A stretch of 64,000 nt of DNA, taken from assembly GCA_964649825.1 (NCBI GenBank), contig CAZYQW010000029.1, forward strand, positions 1 through 64,000, written 5' to 3'. Both the position numbers and the translations under genes were made by a program. Each line of letters begins with the position of its first letter. Position 1 is the first letter of the stretch. Shown piece by piece: positions 32,197-40,144 of the stretch. Source of the stretch: CAZYQW01 sp964649825. Its GTDB lineage: Bacteria; Planctomycetota; B15-G4; JADJEK01. The notes under the pieces were generated by a model. That model searched no databases. It worked only from the letters and a program-made list of their open reading frames with translations, and was not told the origin of the DNA.

Positions 32197-33426
32197 TCAC
32201 CCTTCCTCGATCATCCGCACCAACCGATCGACCGCCTCGTCGACGAACGCGGGGTCCTCGGCGTGGAGGTCGCGCTCGACGACCTCGATCGTCGCGGGGA
32301 GCGCGGCCTTCAGGCGCGCGAAGAACGCTCGGTCGCCGCCGGCGTCGTGGAGCGGGTTGCCCTTGCCGGTGTAGCGGCTCGTGCCGCGGAGCGGGAGCAT
32401 CATCACCGCGTTCGACGCCGTGCTCGCGAGGCGGCGGCCGATCGCGTCGGCGACCTGGCCGAGTTCGTCCTCGTTCAAGCGCGGCGCGAAGATGATCGGG
32501 TTGTGGAAGACGTAGAGGTGGTCGCGGTAGGGCTCGGGCACGACGTTGGGCGGGTCGACGATCAGGCCGATGTGCTCGGTGCCGCCGGGGCAGAGGACCT
32601 GGGGCAGGCCGAGGCGGCCCGCGACGGTGAGGCGTTCGGAACCGCCGGCGCGGAGGCCGCCGAAGACGTCGTCGGAGATCTCGCCGAGGGCGTAGTCGAA
32701 GACGGCGCCGATGAGGCCGTCCTTCATCATCTGCTCCATCGCGCGACCGCCCGAGCCGACGGCGTGGAAGACGATCACCTCGTAGCCGCGCTCGCGGAAG
32801 CGCTCGACGGCCCGCGTGGCGCCGTTGGTCAGCACGCCGAGGTTCGTCATGCCGATCACGGGACGATCGCTTCGCGCGGGTTCGATCGGCTGCGCGGCGT
32901 GCGCCATGCCGCACGCGGCTCCGGCCGCGTTGGCGAGGATCGCGCGCGTCAGCGGGTTCAGGCCGAGGAGGTCGCTGACCGAGAACATCATCGTGACGTC
33001 CTTGATCCCGACGAAGGCGGACGTATCGCCGGACGCGACGGTCGAGACCATCACCTTCGGAAACCCGTACGGCAACGCCTGCATCACGGCGGTGCAGTTG
33101 GACGTCCCCTGCGTGCCGCCGAGCCCGATGACGGCGTGGACGGTGGCGGCCGCGGCGCGCTCGCGGAGGATCCGCGTCGCGCCCGCGATCATCACCGGCG
33201 ACGCCTGCTGGCGCGTCGGGTTCGCGAGGAGCGTGGCGAGCGTCGTCCCGCCCGCCGCGGCGACCTCCTCGCGCGACACGTCCGGCGCCGCCGCCGGCGC
33301 CCCGATGACGCCGACGTCGATCAGGCACGCACTCTCGCCCTGCGCCTCGATCCGCTCCTTCAAGTACGCCGCTTCCTCGCCCTTGGTGTCGAGCGTGGCG
33401 AGGACGGCGATCACGCGCCCGCTCAT
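32197..33426 (-). CDS. UPF0261 / Tm-1-like ATP-binding domain protein
   Basis: 409 aa, ATG 33426 overlapping the upstream stop (ATGA). Starts VIAVLATLDTKGEEAAYLKE, typical of the family, then GLGGTQGT (glycine loop) and the conserved VIGMTNLGVLTNGA and CPGGTEHI blocks. Homologous to the N-terminal half of tomato Tm-1. In bacteria it is usually encoded next to the PEP-hydrolase-like TIM barrel, as here. The metabolic role is not established. A broken duplicate lies at 29566. Confidence 0.9.
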   Translation of the reverse strand: MSGRVIAVLATLDTKGEEAAYLKERIEAQGESACLIDVGVIGAPAAAPDVSREEVAAAGGTTLATLLANPTRQQASPVMIAGATRILRERAAAATVHAVIGLGGTQGTSNCTAVMQALPYGFPKVMVSTVASGDTSAFVGIKDVTMMFSVSDLLGLNPLTRAILANAAGAACGMAHAAQPIEPARSDRPVIGMTNLGVLTNGATRAVERFRERGYEVIVFHAVGSGGRAMEQMMKDGLIGAVFDYALGEISDDVFGGLRAGGSERLTVAGRLGLPQVLCPGGTEHIGLIVDPPNVVPEPYRDHLYVFHNPIIFAPRLNEDELGQVADAIGRRLASTASNAVMMLPLRGTSRYTGKGNPLHDAGGDRAFFARLKAALPATIEVVERDLHAEDPAFVDEAVDRLVRMIEEG

Positions 33427-34283
33427 CGTTCGTGGAACCGGAGCGCGGCGAACTCGGTCGCGGCCGCGGTGACGGCGCGCTCGATCGGGATGCGCTCGGT
33501 GGAGGAGCCGGTCCAGAACCCGTGGCCCGACGTGTGGTCGAGCATGTACTGAACGTCCGCGGGCGCCTCCATCGCCGCGCCGTGTGCGACGAGGATGACG
33601 TCGGGATGGACGGCGCGCACCGCTCGATACGCCTCCTCGGTCCGCCGCGCCGTCTCCTCGATCCCCTCGCCCGAGTCGTATCCCTTGAGCCCGCCCTTCG
33701 TGGTCCCGGCGTGGAAGCAGAAGACGTCGGGACGCGCCTCCTTCGCGACCCTCGTGCTGTCCTCGAGGTCGAACGCGAGCGCGATCGTCACCATCTCCAT
33801 CGCGCGCGCGAGCGCGAGCATCTCGACCTCGTGGTCGTACGTGATCCCCGCCGACGTCAGGACGCGGTAGATGTTGCTGTCCTTGTCGACGTAGCTGATC
33901 GACGGCCCGATGTTCGAGACCGACGCCACCCCCATCGACTTCAGCCGCTCGAGCACGGACCGCATGTCCTTCAACGGGTCGTTGGCGTTGATGCACGCGC
34001 AGACGAACGCGTCGCCTTTCAGCGCGGGAAGGACGTCCTGCTCGGTGGAATCGAGCGTCTGCTGGTTCGAGTCGAGGATCGGCCAGAGCATCGACATCGT
34101 CCCCATCCCGTTCGCCCGCAGGCGCGCGCCCGAGAACGTGTTCACGCAGTCGACTCCGGCGCGCTCGAGGAGCCGCGCCACGAGTCCGCTCCCCGCGCTG
34201 GCGATGAAGATGGGACGTCGCTCGTCGACCTTGCGGCGGAGCTTCCTCAGGATCTCTTCGCGGGAGGTGCGGGGCACGATCAC
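33423..34283 (-). CDS. PEP-hydrolase-like TIM-barrel protein, partner of the UPF0261 protein
   Basis: 286 aa from GTG 34283 (GGAG seven bases upstream). Contains RPIFIASAGSGLVARLLERA, FSGARLRANGMGTMSML and VFCFHAGTTKGGLKG, typical of the phosphoenolpyruvate-hydrolase-like TIM-barrel family. This family forms the C-terminal half of Tm-1-type proteins. Overlaps the UPF0261 gene by 4 bp, so the two are made as a pair. Confidence 0.88.
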   Translation of the reverse strand: MIVPRTSREEILRKLRRKVDERRPIFIASAGSGLVARLLERAGVDCVNTFSGARLRANGMGTMSMLWPILDSNQQTLDSTEQDVLPALKGDAFVCACINANDPLKDMRSVLERLKSMGVASVSNIGPSISYVDKDSNIYRVLTSAGITYDHEVEMLALARAMEMVTIALAFDLEDSTRVAKEARPDVFCFHAGTTKGGLKGYDSGEGIEETARRTEEAYRAVRAVHPDVILVAHGAAMEAPADVQYMLDHTSGHGFWTGSSTERIPIERAVTAAATEFAALRFHER

Positions 34284-34401
34284 GGCGTTCTCCAGCCCGG
34301 GTCCGACTCGACCGGCGATCGTACTCTCTCCGCGTTCCGCGTATACTGCCGCGCTGGCTCCCCGCGCTCGCTCCCGGGCGGGCGCGACGGATCCGCTCCC
34401 C

Positions 34402-34433
34402 ATGACGAAATGACGAAATGACGAAATGACGAA
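34402..34433 (+). repeat. Four tandem copies of an 8-mer in a gene leader
   Basis: ATGACGAA repeated four times without mismatch, ending 12 nt before the ATG of the next gene and followed by its CGGAGG Shine-Dalgarno. The unit contains both ATG and TGA. It could cause slipped-strand length variation. Confidence 0.9.
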
Positions 34434-34445
34434 CTCGGAGGCATC

Positions 34446-35597
34446 ATGCGAATCGGCACCTGGCTCCTTCCTCTCACCCTGACCTGGGCGCCGCTCGCCG
34501 CCGCGCAGCTCGACCTCACGCTGAACTCGACCGTCGACATCAGCGCGCTCGGCCACGTGGCGAGCGGCGGCGGCGCGTTCGACCCCACGACCGGCCACTT
34601 CTGGCTCTCCGACGCGGCGACGACCAACACCGTGTACGAGATCGATCCCCTGACCGGGGCCCTCTTCTCGTCCTTCAACGCCAACGTGATCCCCGGCATG
34701 AACTCCGGCCCCGACGGCGTGGCGCTCGATCCGGTGAGCGGGAACCTGTTCCTGTTCTCTCCCTTCGCGGAGGACGCGGGTGGCGTCGTCACGAAGTCCG
34801 GGTCGCTCGTCACGAACTTCGGCGCCTCGGGCGACGCGGGCGCGGCGGGATTCTCCGCGGCGGGTCAGCTCTACATCTTCGCCGACCCGGGGGCAGCGGG
34901 CGGGGACGGCAAGCTCCACGAGATCGACAAGATGACCGGCGCGTATCTCACGAGCGTGACGGTCGCCGGGCTCGCGAGCCGGATCGGCTCGATCGATTTC
35001 GATCCGTTCACCGGCAACGCGTTCCTCTTCAACACCGACCAGCAGCGGCTCCTCGAGGTCGACGTCCTGACCGGCGCCGTGCTCAGCACGACCGACATGA
35101 CGCCGTTCGGGACGCCGACGAGCTTCGCCACCGCGTTCGCCTTCAACGCCGACGGCTCGCAGCTCTACCTGACCCGCGGCGTCCTCAGCGGCCACACGAC
35201 GCTCTACGTCTTCGATCGCAAGGCCGGACCGTGGACCGACGTCGGGTGCGAGCTGGCCGGGACGGCGGGCCCGCCCGACCTCGACGCGACGGGATCGCTC
35301 CTCTTCGGATCGACGAACGTGATCGCCCTCTCGAACGCCGCCCCGAGCGCGCCGTGCCTGCTCGTCGCGTCCCTCGCGAGCACGCCGACCCCGTTCCTCG
35401 GCGGGACGCTCAAGCCGTTCCCGCCCGTGATCACGTTGAACCTGTCCACCGGCCCCGCCGGCTCGATCGTGCTCCCGTTCGTGATGCCGGCCGGCGTCCC
35501 CACCGGCACGCAGCTCTACGTCCAGTACGCGATCCAGGACGCGGGCGGGCCGCAGGGCGCGTCGCTGTCGAACGCCGTGCTCGGGACGACGCCGTGA
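34446..35597 (+). CDS. Secreted beta-propeller-like protein with C-terminal beta module
   Basis: 383 aa. Signal peptide MRIGTWLLPLTLTW ending near AAAQ. Residues ~30-270 have repeats of the type (V/L)YEIDPLTGAL, LLEVDVLTGAV and LHEIDKMTGAY, as in propeller blades. The last ~95 residues (FLGGTLKPFPP, GTQLYVQYAIQDAGG) are the beta module also seen in the protein at 27817. Exported, ligand unknown. A GC hairpin follows the stop. Confidence 0.82.
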   Translation: MRIGTWLLPLTLTWAPLAAAQLDLTLNSTVDISALGHVASGGGAFDPTTGHFWLSDAATTNTVYEIDPLTGALFSSFNANVIPGMNSGPDGVALDPVSGNLFLFSPFAEDAGGVVTKSGSLVTNFGASGDAGAAGFSAAGQLYIFADPGAAGGDGKLHEIDKMTGAYLTSVTVAGLASRIGSIDFDPFTGNAFLFNTDQQRLLEVDVLTGAVLSTTDMTPFGTPTSFATAFAFNADGSQLYLTRGVLSGHTTLYVFDRKAGPWTDVGCELAGTAGPPDLDATGSLLFGSTNVIALSNAAPSAPCLLVASLASTPTPFLGGTLKPFPPVITLNLSTGPAGSIVLPFVMPAGVPTGTQLYVQYAIQDAGGPQGASLSNAVLGTTP

Positions 35598-35615
35598 AAC
35601 GCTGACGAGCCGTCC

Positions 35616-35636
35616 CCCGCGCGGCGCCCGCGCGGG
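35616..35636 (+). terminator. GC-rich hairpin after the secreted protein gene
   Basis: 8-bp perfect stem (35616-35623 with 35629-35636), 5-nt loop, 19 nt after the stop codon. No T tract. Confidence 0.55.
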
Positions 35637-35639
35637 CGG

Positions 35640-36083
35640 CTCGGGCCAAGGCAGCTTGCGCAGCTCGATCTGGTGGATCTCGTTCGTCCCGCCGGGCTCC
35701 CACTGGATCATCCCGATCGTCGGCGGAGCAGGCGCGTAGTTCGTCACTTCCGTCCTGATCCAAACCCCTTGACCTCGTTCCAGAACGATTCGCCCGGCGG
35801 CAGGCTGCTGCTCGTCAAGAGGCCGCTCGCGCACAAGCACGACCTCTTCGATCACTCCTGGCCCTCGATTGACTGCAAACGCGAAGCGGAGGCGGTTGCT
35901 CCCGCCCGCGGCTCCCACCTTGGGATCGGTCGCGGTCGGGGCGCCCACGAGCTCCGCGTCGCTCGTCAGGTGCAGCGACATCGAGACCTTCTGCTTGGCC
36001 GACGAGTTCGCGGTGAGGACGGAGATCCAGAGGTTGTCGGCACCGGAGGGTGTGGCCGGACCGGCGGCGGAAGGCGGCGCCGG
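35640..36083 (-). pseudogene. 5'- and 3'-truncated hypothetical gene
   Basis: An open minus-strand frame from 36083 reads like a real protein (NLWISVLTANSSAKQKVSMS, then PKVGAAGGSNRLRFAFAV and PGGTNEIHQIELRKLP), with a Pro/Ala linker at its front. It has no start codon before Met at 35981 and no stop of its own; it runs on antisense through the neighbouring gene. I take it as the remnant of a larger gene. No family recognised. Confidence 0.45.
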
Positions 36084-36186
36084 TCACCCGCGAGTGACCC
36101 CGTCACTCGCGCGCAACGTCGCCTCGTCCGCGACTTCGTGCGCGCGTGGCGTAGAATCCGGCTCCGCCGTCCTCGGAGGTTCGATC

Positions 36187-37185
36187 ATGCGTCCCTTCCG
36201 TCTCCTCCTCGCTGCGCTCGCCCTCCTCCTCGCCGTGCCGCCGGGCTCGGCCTGCACCATCTTCTACGCGTTCGACGGCAAGCTCGCGCTCGGCGGCAAC
36301 AACGAGGACTACACCGATCCCGACACGCGCGTGTGGTTCGTGCCCGGCGAGGGCGACCAGCACGGCCGCGTCTTCTTCGGGTTCTCGAACTTCTTCCCGC
36401 AGGGCGGCATGAACACGGCGGGGCTCTTCTACGACGGAGCCGCGACGGCCGAGCTGAAGATGGAGAAGCGCGCTGGACGCGATGAGTGTCCGCGCGACGT
36501 GCTCGATCGCATGCTCGCCACCTGCGCCGACGTCGACGCCGCGATCGCGTACCTCGACCGCTACGACATCCCGTTCATGGATCGCGCGATGATCTTCCTG
36601 GGCGACCGCTCCGGTCGATCCGCGATCTACGAGGGCGACGAAGTGATTCGGCGCGACGCGAGCGACCGGTACCAGGTCGTGACCAATTTCTATCAGTCGC
36701 GCCAGAGCGCGGGCGAGGCGCACTGCGGGCGGCTGCCGCGCGCCGAGACGGCGTTCGCGTCGTCGTTCGGGAAGAACCACGCCCTCTCGCTCAGCGTGAT
36801 GCGCGACGTCATCATCGCCACGCACCAGTACGACGAGAAGTCGAAGGTCGCGACGCGCTACTCGAACGTCTACGACCTCGCGAACGGCGACGTCTACGTC
36901 TATCGGGAGCGCGACTTCGACCGCGCGTTGCGGTTTCGACTGACGACCGAGCTCGAGAAGGGCCGCCGTTCCCTCACCGTCGCCGAGCTCTTCGCCGGCG
37001 ACGCGCCGACCACGAAGCCTCCGCTCATCGGCAACGCGAAGTGCCCGAAGTCGGGCCGGCCGGTGATCGAGGACGCGTTCTTCGAGAGCGATGGGACGCG
37101 CGTGAACTTCTGCGGCCACGACTGCGCGCGTGAGGGAGCGAAGGAGCCCAAGAAGTGGGTCCGGCGCGTACGCGCGGCGCGCTGA
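36187..37185 (+). CDS. Secreted Ntn-type linear amide hydrolase (C45/choloylglycine-hydrolase-like) with Cys-rich tail
   Basis: 332 aa, ATG 36187 with GGAGG seven bases upstream. The signal peptide ends just before CTIFYAFDGKLALGGNNEDY, placing Cys at the mature N terminus as nucleophile; GNNEDY is the family's conserved turn. The body (~25-290) fits acyl-transferase/amidohydrolases of the Ntn fold. An unusual ~45-residue tail has CPKSGRP and FCGHDCAREG, a possible metal-binding TRASH/YHS-like motif. Substrate unknown. Confidence 0.78.
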   Translation: MRPFRLLLAALALLLAVPPGSACTIFYAFDGKLALGGNNEDYTDPDTRVWFVPGEGDQHGRVFFGFSNFFPQGGMNTAGLFYDGAATAELKMEKRAGRDECPRDVLDRMLATCADVDAAIAYLDRYDIPFMDRAMIFLGDRSGRSAIYEGDEVIRRDASDRYQVVTNFYQSRQSAGEAHCGRLPRAETAFASSFGKNHALSLSVMRDVIIATHQYDEKSKVATRYSNVYDLANGDVYVYRERDFDRALRFRLTTELEKGRRSLTVAELFAGDAPTTKPPLIGNAKCPKSGRPVIEDAFFESDGTRVNFCGHDCAREGAKEPKKWVRRVRAAR

Positions 37186-37193
37186 GACGCGAA

Positions 37194-37229
37194 GCCGGCG
37201 GCGTCCGCGAGGCACGCGGCGCCGCCGGC
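37194..37229 (+). terminator. Intrinsic terminator hairpin
   Basis: 10-bp stem (37194-37203 with 37220-37229) followed by GTCTTTC, just after the amidohydrolase stop and between convergent genes. Confidence 0.65.
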
Positions 37230-37263
37230 GTCTTTCGCCCGAACGAGGAACGGCACGCTGCGA

Positions 37264-38250
37264 TCAGCCGAGCATGTCCTTCACGAGCTCCCGTTCGCCG
37301 ACGAGCTCGTCGTTCGTGATCTTGATCTTCGCCGCGCTGAAGTCGTCGATCGGTTGGTTCTCGACCACCTCGTACGAACCCGGCGCCGTCGTGCGCACCG
37401 GCACCGACGCCCAGATCCCCTCGGCGAAGCCGTAGGCGCCGTCCGAACGGCACGCGATCGAGTGGAGCTCGGGGCCCGGGGTCGTGAGGCTGCGCACGTG
37501 ATCGATCAGAGCGTTCGCGGCGGACATCGCGCTGCTCGCGCCCCGCGCGTCGATGATCGCCGCGCCGCGCTTGCCGACCGTGGGGAGGAAGCTCTTCTCG
37601 AGCCAGTCGGAGTCGGTGATCACCTCGGTCACCGGCCGCCCGCCGATCGTCGCGTTCTTGAAGTTCGCGTACATCGTCGGCGAGTGGTTGCCGTAGATCA
37701 CGAGGTTCCTGACGTCGGTCACCGCCGCGCCGGCGCGCTGGGCGAGCTGCGTCATCGCACGGTTCTGGTCGAGCCGCGTCATCGCGGTGAAACGATCCGG
37801 CGAGAGGCGCTTCGCCTTGCTGGCCGCGATCATGCAGTTGGTGTTGCACGGGTTGCCGACCACGACGACGCGACAATCGGCCGCCGCGACCTCGTCGATG
37901 ACCCGCCCCTGCCCGGTGAAGATCTTGCCGTTGTCCTTCAAGAGGTCAGCGCGCTCCATCCCCGGCCCGCGCGGCTTCGATCCGACGAGCACGCACCAGC
38001 TCGCGTCCGCGAACGCGTCCTCCTGCTTGGCGTGGAGCGACATGCCGCGGAGCAACGGGAACGCGCAGTCGTCGAGCTCCATCGCGACGCCGCGCAGCGC
38101 CTTCTGAGGACCCTCGGCCGGGATCTCCAGGAGCTTCAGGATGACCGGCTGGTCCTTGCCGAGCATTTCTCCGGCGGCAATGCGGGGCAGGAGGCTGTAG
38201 CCGATCTGGCCCGCCGCGCCGGTGACTGCGATCGTGACCGGGGCTTTCAT
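37264..38250 (-). CDS. mdh: Malate dehydrogenase
   Basis: 328 aa. NAD-binding ITVAVTG-type opening (TIAVTGAAGQIGYSLLPRIA), the substrate-binding Arg segment in GSKPRGPGMERADLL, VVVVGNPCNTNC, the TRLDQNRA block, and the catalytic His region IYGNHSPTMYANF. This is the malate dehydrogenase group related to Thermus and cytosolic enzymes. Oxidises malate to oxaloacetate in the TCA cycle. ATG 38250 is the natural start of the domain. Single gene, divergent from the SDR gene. Confidence 0.96.
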   Translation of the reverse strand: MKAPVTIAVTGAAGQIGYSLLPRIAAGEMLGKDQPVILKLLEIPAEGPQKALRGVAMELDDCAFPLLRGMSLHAKQEDAFADASWCVLVGSKPRGPGMERADLLKDNGKIFTGQGRVIDEVAAADCRVVVVGNPCNTNCMIAASKAKRLSPDRFTAMTRLDQNRAMTQLAQRAGAAVTDVRNLVIYGNHSPTMYANFKNATIGGRPVTEVITDSDWLEKSFLPTVGKRGAAIIDARGASSAMSAANALIDHVRSLTTPGPELHSIACRSDGAYGFAEGIWASVPVRTTAPGSYEVVENQPIDDFSAAKIKITNDELVGERELVKDMLG

Positions 38251-38537
38251 GTCGTTTCCATTCGTGATTGGACGAGTCGTCTGCAAAGCGGGGGATCCTA
38301 GCAGACGGGACGACGGGCACGGAAGCTCCAGTCTCCAGGGCTCGAGCCGATGCACTTCCGCGGCGCCGGGTGGTCTCGTGGCCGAGTCGACTCGTCGCGC
38401 TCCCACTTCCCGGGTCCTCCGTGGCGCCTCGGACGGCTCCGCGCTTGACACCTTCGACCGCAAGCGGGATCCTCTCCCGCTTCGAACCACCTCGTCTCGT
38501 CAAGGGTCGCGCGACCGAACCGCGCGGCGATCCACCT

Positions 38538-39278
38538 ATGGGCCGACTCGCCGGGAAGACGGCGTTCCTCACCGCCGCCGGACAGGGCATTGGCCGCGCG
38601 ACGGCGGTCGCGTTCGCCGCGGAGGGCGCCGCCGTCGTGGCCACCGACGTCAACCAGAAGATGCTGGCCACGCTCGCGCAGGAGCACCCCTCCATCCGGA
38701 CCGAGCTCCTCGACGTCACCGATGCCGACGCGGTCGCCGGCGCGGCCGAACGGCACCCGGACGTCGACGTCCTCTTCAACTGCGCGGGGTTCGTGCATCA
38801 CGGCACGATCCTCGACTGCTCGGACGAGGACTACGCGTTCTCGTTCGACCTGAACGTGAAGGCGACGTTCCGCGTGACGCGGGCGTTCCTCCCCCTCTTG
38901 ATCGCGCGCGGCGGCGGCAGCATCATCAACGTGTCGTCGGTCGCCTCGAGCTTGAAGGGTGCGCCGAACCGCTTCGTCTACGGCGCGACGAAGGCGGCGC
39001 TGATCGGCATGACGAAGTCGATCGCGGTCGACTTCGTGAAGCAGGGGATCCGCTGCAACGCGATCTGCCCCGGCACGGTGCAGTCCCCCTCGCTCGACGA
39101 ACGGATCGCGGCGCAGGGCGATCCGGTGGTCGCGCGGGCCGCGTTCATCGCGCGCCAGCCCATGGGCCGCCTCGGCGACCCGACGGAGGTCGCGGCGCTC
39201 GCGGTCTACCTTGCATCCGACGAATCCGCCTACACGACCGGAACCACGCACGTCATCGACGGCGGATGGAGCATCTGA
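38538..39278 (+). CDS. SDR-family dehydrogenase, probably of a 2-keto-3-deoxy sugar acid
   Basis: 246 aa. Rossmann loop AAGQGIGRA, NCAG, catalytic Ser in INVSSVASS and YGATKAA (YxxxK), then CPGTVQSPS. The wording is close to 2-keto-3-deoxy-L-fuconate/rhamnonate 4-dehydrogenases. The next gene, overlapping at TGATG, encodes the FAH-family hydrolase that would cleave the resulting 2,4-diketo acid, so the pair fits an L-fucose/L-rhamnose oxidative pathway. The substrate is inferred. Confidence 0.85.
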   Translation: MGRLAGKTAFLTAAGQGIGRATAVAFAAEGAAVVATDVNQKMLATLAQEHPSIRTELLDVTDADAVAGAAERHPDVDVLFNCAGFVHHGTILDCSDEDYAFSFDLNVKATFRVTRAFLPLLIARGGGSIINVSSVASSLKGAPNRFVYGATKAALIGMTKSIAVDFVKQGIRCNAICPGTVQSPSLDERIAAQGDPVVARAAFIARQPMGRLGDPTEVAALAVYLASDESAYTTGTTHVIDGGWSI

Positions 39279-40123
39279 TGAAGCTGATCCGTTTCGGACC
39301 TCCAGGGCTCGAGAAGCCGGGCCTCGTCGACGCGGAGGGCACGATCCGCGACCTCTCGGACGTCGTCGACGACGTCGGCTCGACCGCGATCTCGCGGGAC
39401 GGCCTCGCGCGCCTGGCCGACGTCGACCCGAAGTCGCGCCCGGCGGTCGACCCCGCGACGCGCGTCGGCCCGTGCGTGGCGCGCACGTCGAAGTTCATCT
39501 GCATCGGCCTGAACTACGCCGACCACGCGGCCGAGTCGGGGATGGCGCTGCCGAGCGAACCGGTCCTGTTCATGAAGGCGACGAGCGCGATCGCCGGACC
39601 GAACGACGGGATCCTCATCCCGCGCGACGGCACGAAGGTCGACTGGGAGGTCGAGCTCGGGGTCGTCATCGGCGAGCGCGCCGGCTACGTCGAGGAGGAC
39701 GAGGCGCTCGACTACGTCGCCGGCTACTGCGTGGTGAACGACCTCTCCGAGCGCGCGTTCCAGCTCGAGGGGACCGGTCAGTGGGTGAAGGGGAAGAGCT
39801 GCGACTCGTTCGGCCCGATCGGGCCGTGGCTCGTGACCAAGGACGAGATCCCGGACGTGCAGGACCTCGACATGTTCCTCGACGTCGACGGCGTGCGACG
39901 CCAGACGGGGAACACGAGGACGATGGTGTTCGGCGTCGCCGCGCTCGTGAGCTACGTCAGCCGCTTCATGACGCTCCTGCCCGGCGACGTCATCTCGACC
40001 GGCACCCCGCCCGGCGTCGGCCTCGGCTTCGATCCGCCGATCTACCTCGCGGCGGGCCAGGAAGTCCGCCTCGGCGTCGCCGGGCTCGGCGAGCAGCGCC
40101 AGCGCGTCATCGCGCAGGGCTGA
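39278..40123 (+). CDS. Fumarylacetoacetate hydrolase family enzyme
   Basis: 281 aa, ATG overlapping the SDR stop. Contains FICIGLNYADHAAESGM, DWEVELGVVIGE (metal-binding acidic residues), VVNDLSERAFQLE, GKSCDSFGPIGPW and STGTPPGVGLG, all family hallmarks. The close pairing suggests 2,4-diketo-3-deoxy-L-fuconate or -rhamnonate hydrolysis to pyruvate plus a second acid. Confidence 0.88.
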   Translation: MKLIRFGPPGLEKPGLVDAEGTIRDLSDVVDDVGSTAISRDGLARLADVDPKSRPAVDPATRVGPCVARTSKFICIGLNYADHAAESGMALPSEPVLFMKATSAIAGPNDGILIPRDGTKVDWEVELGVVIGERAGYVEEDEALDYVAGYCVVNDLSERAFQLEGTGQWVKGKSCDSFGPIGPWLVTKDEIPDVQDLDMFLDVDGVRRQTGNTRTMVFGVAALVSYVSRFMTLLPGDVISTGTPPGVGLGFDPPIYLAAGQEVRLGVAGLGEQRQRVIAQG

Positions 40124-40144
40124 CCGCGCCGCCGCGGACCGACG

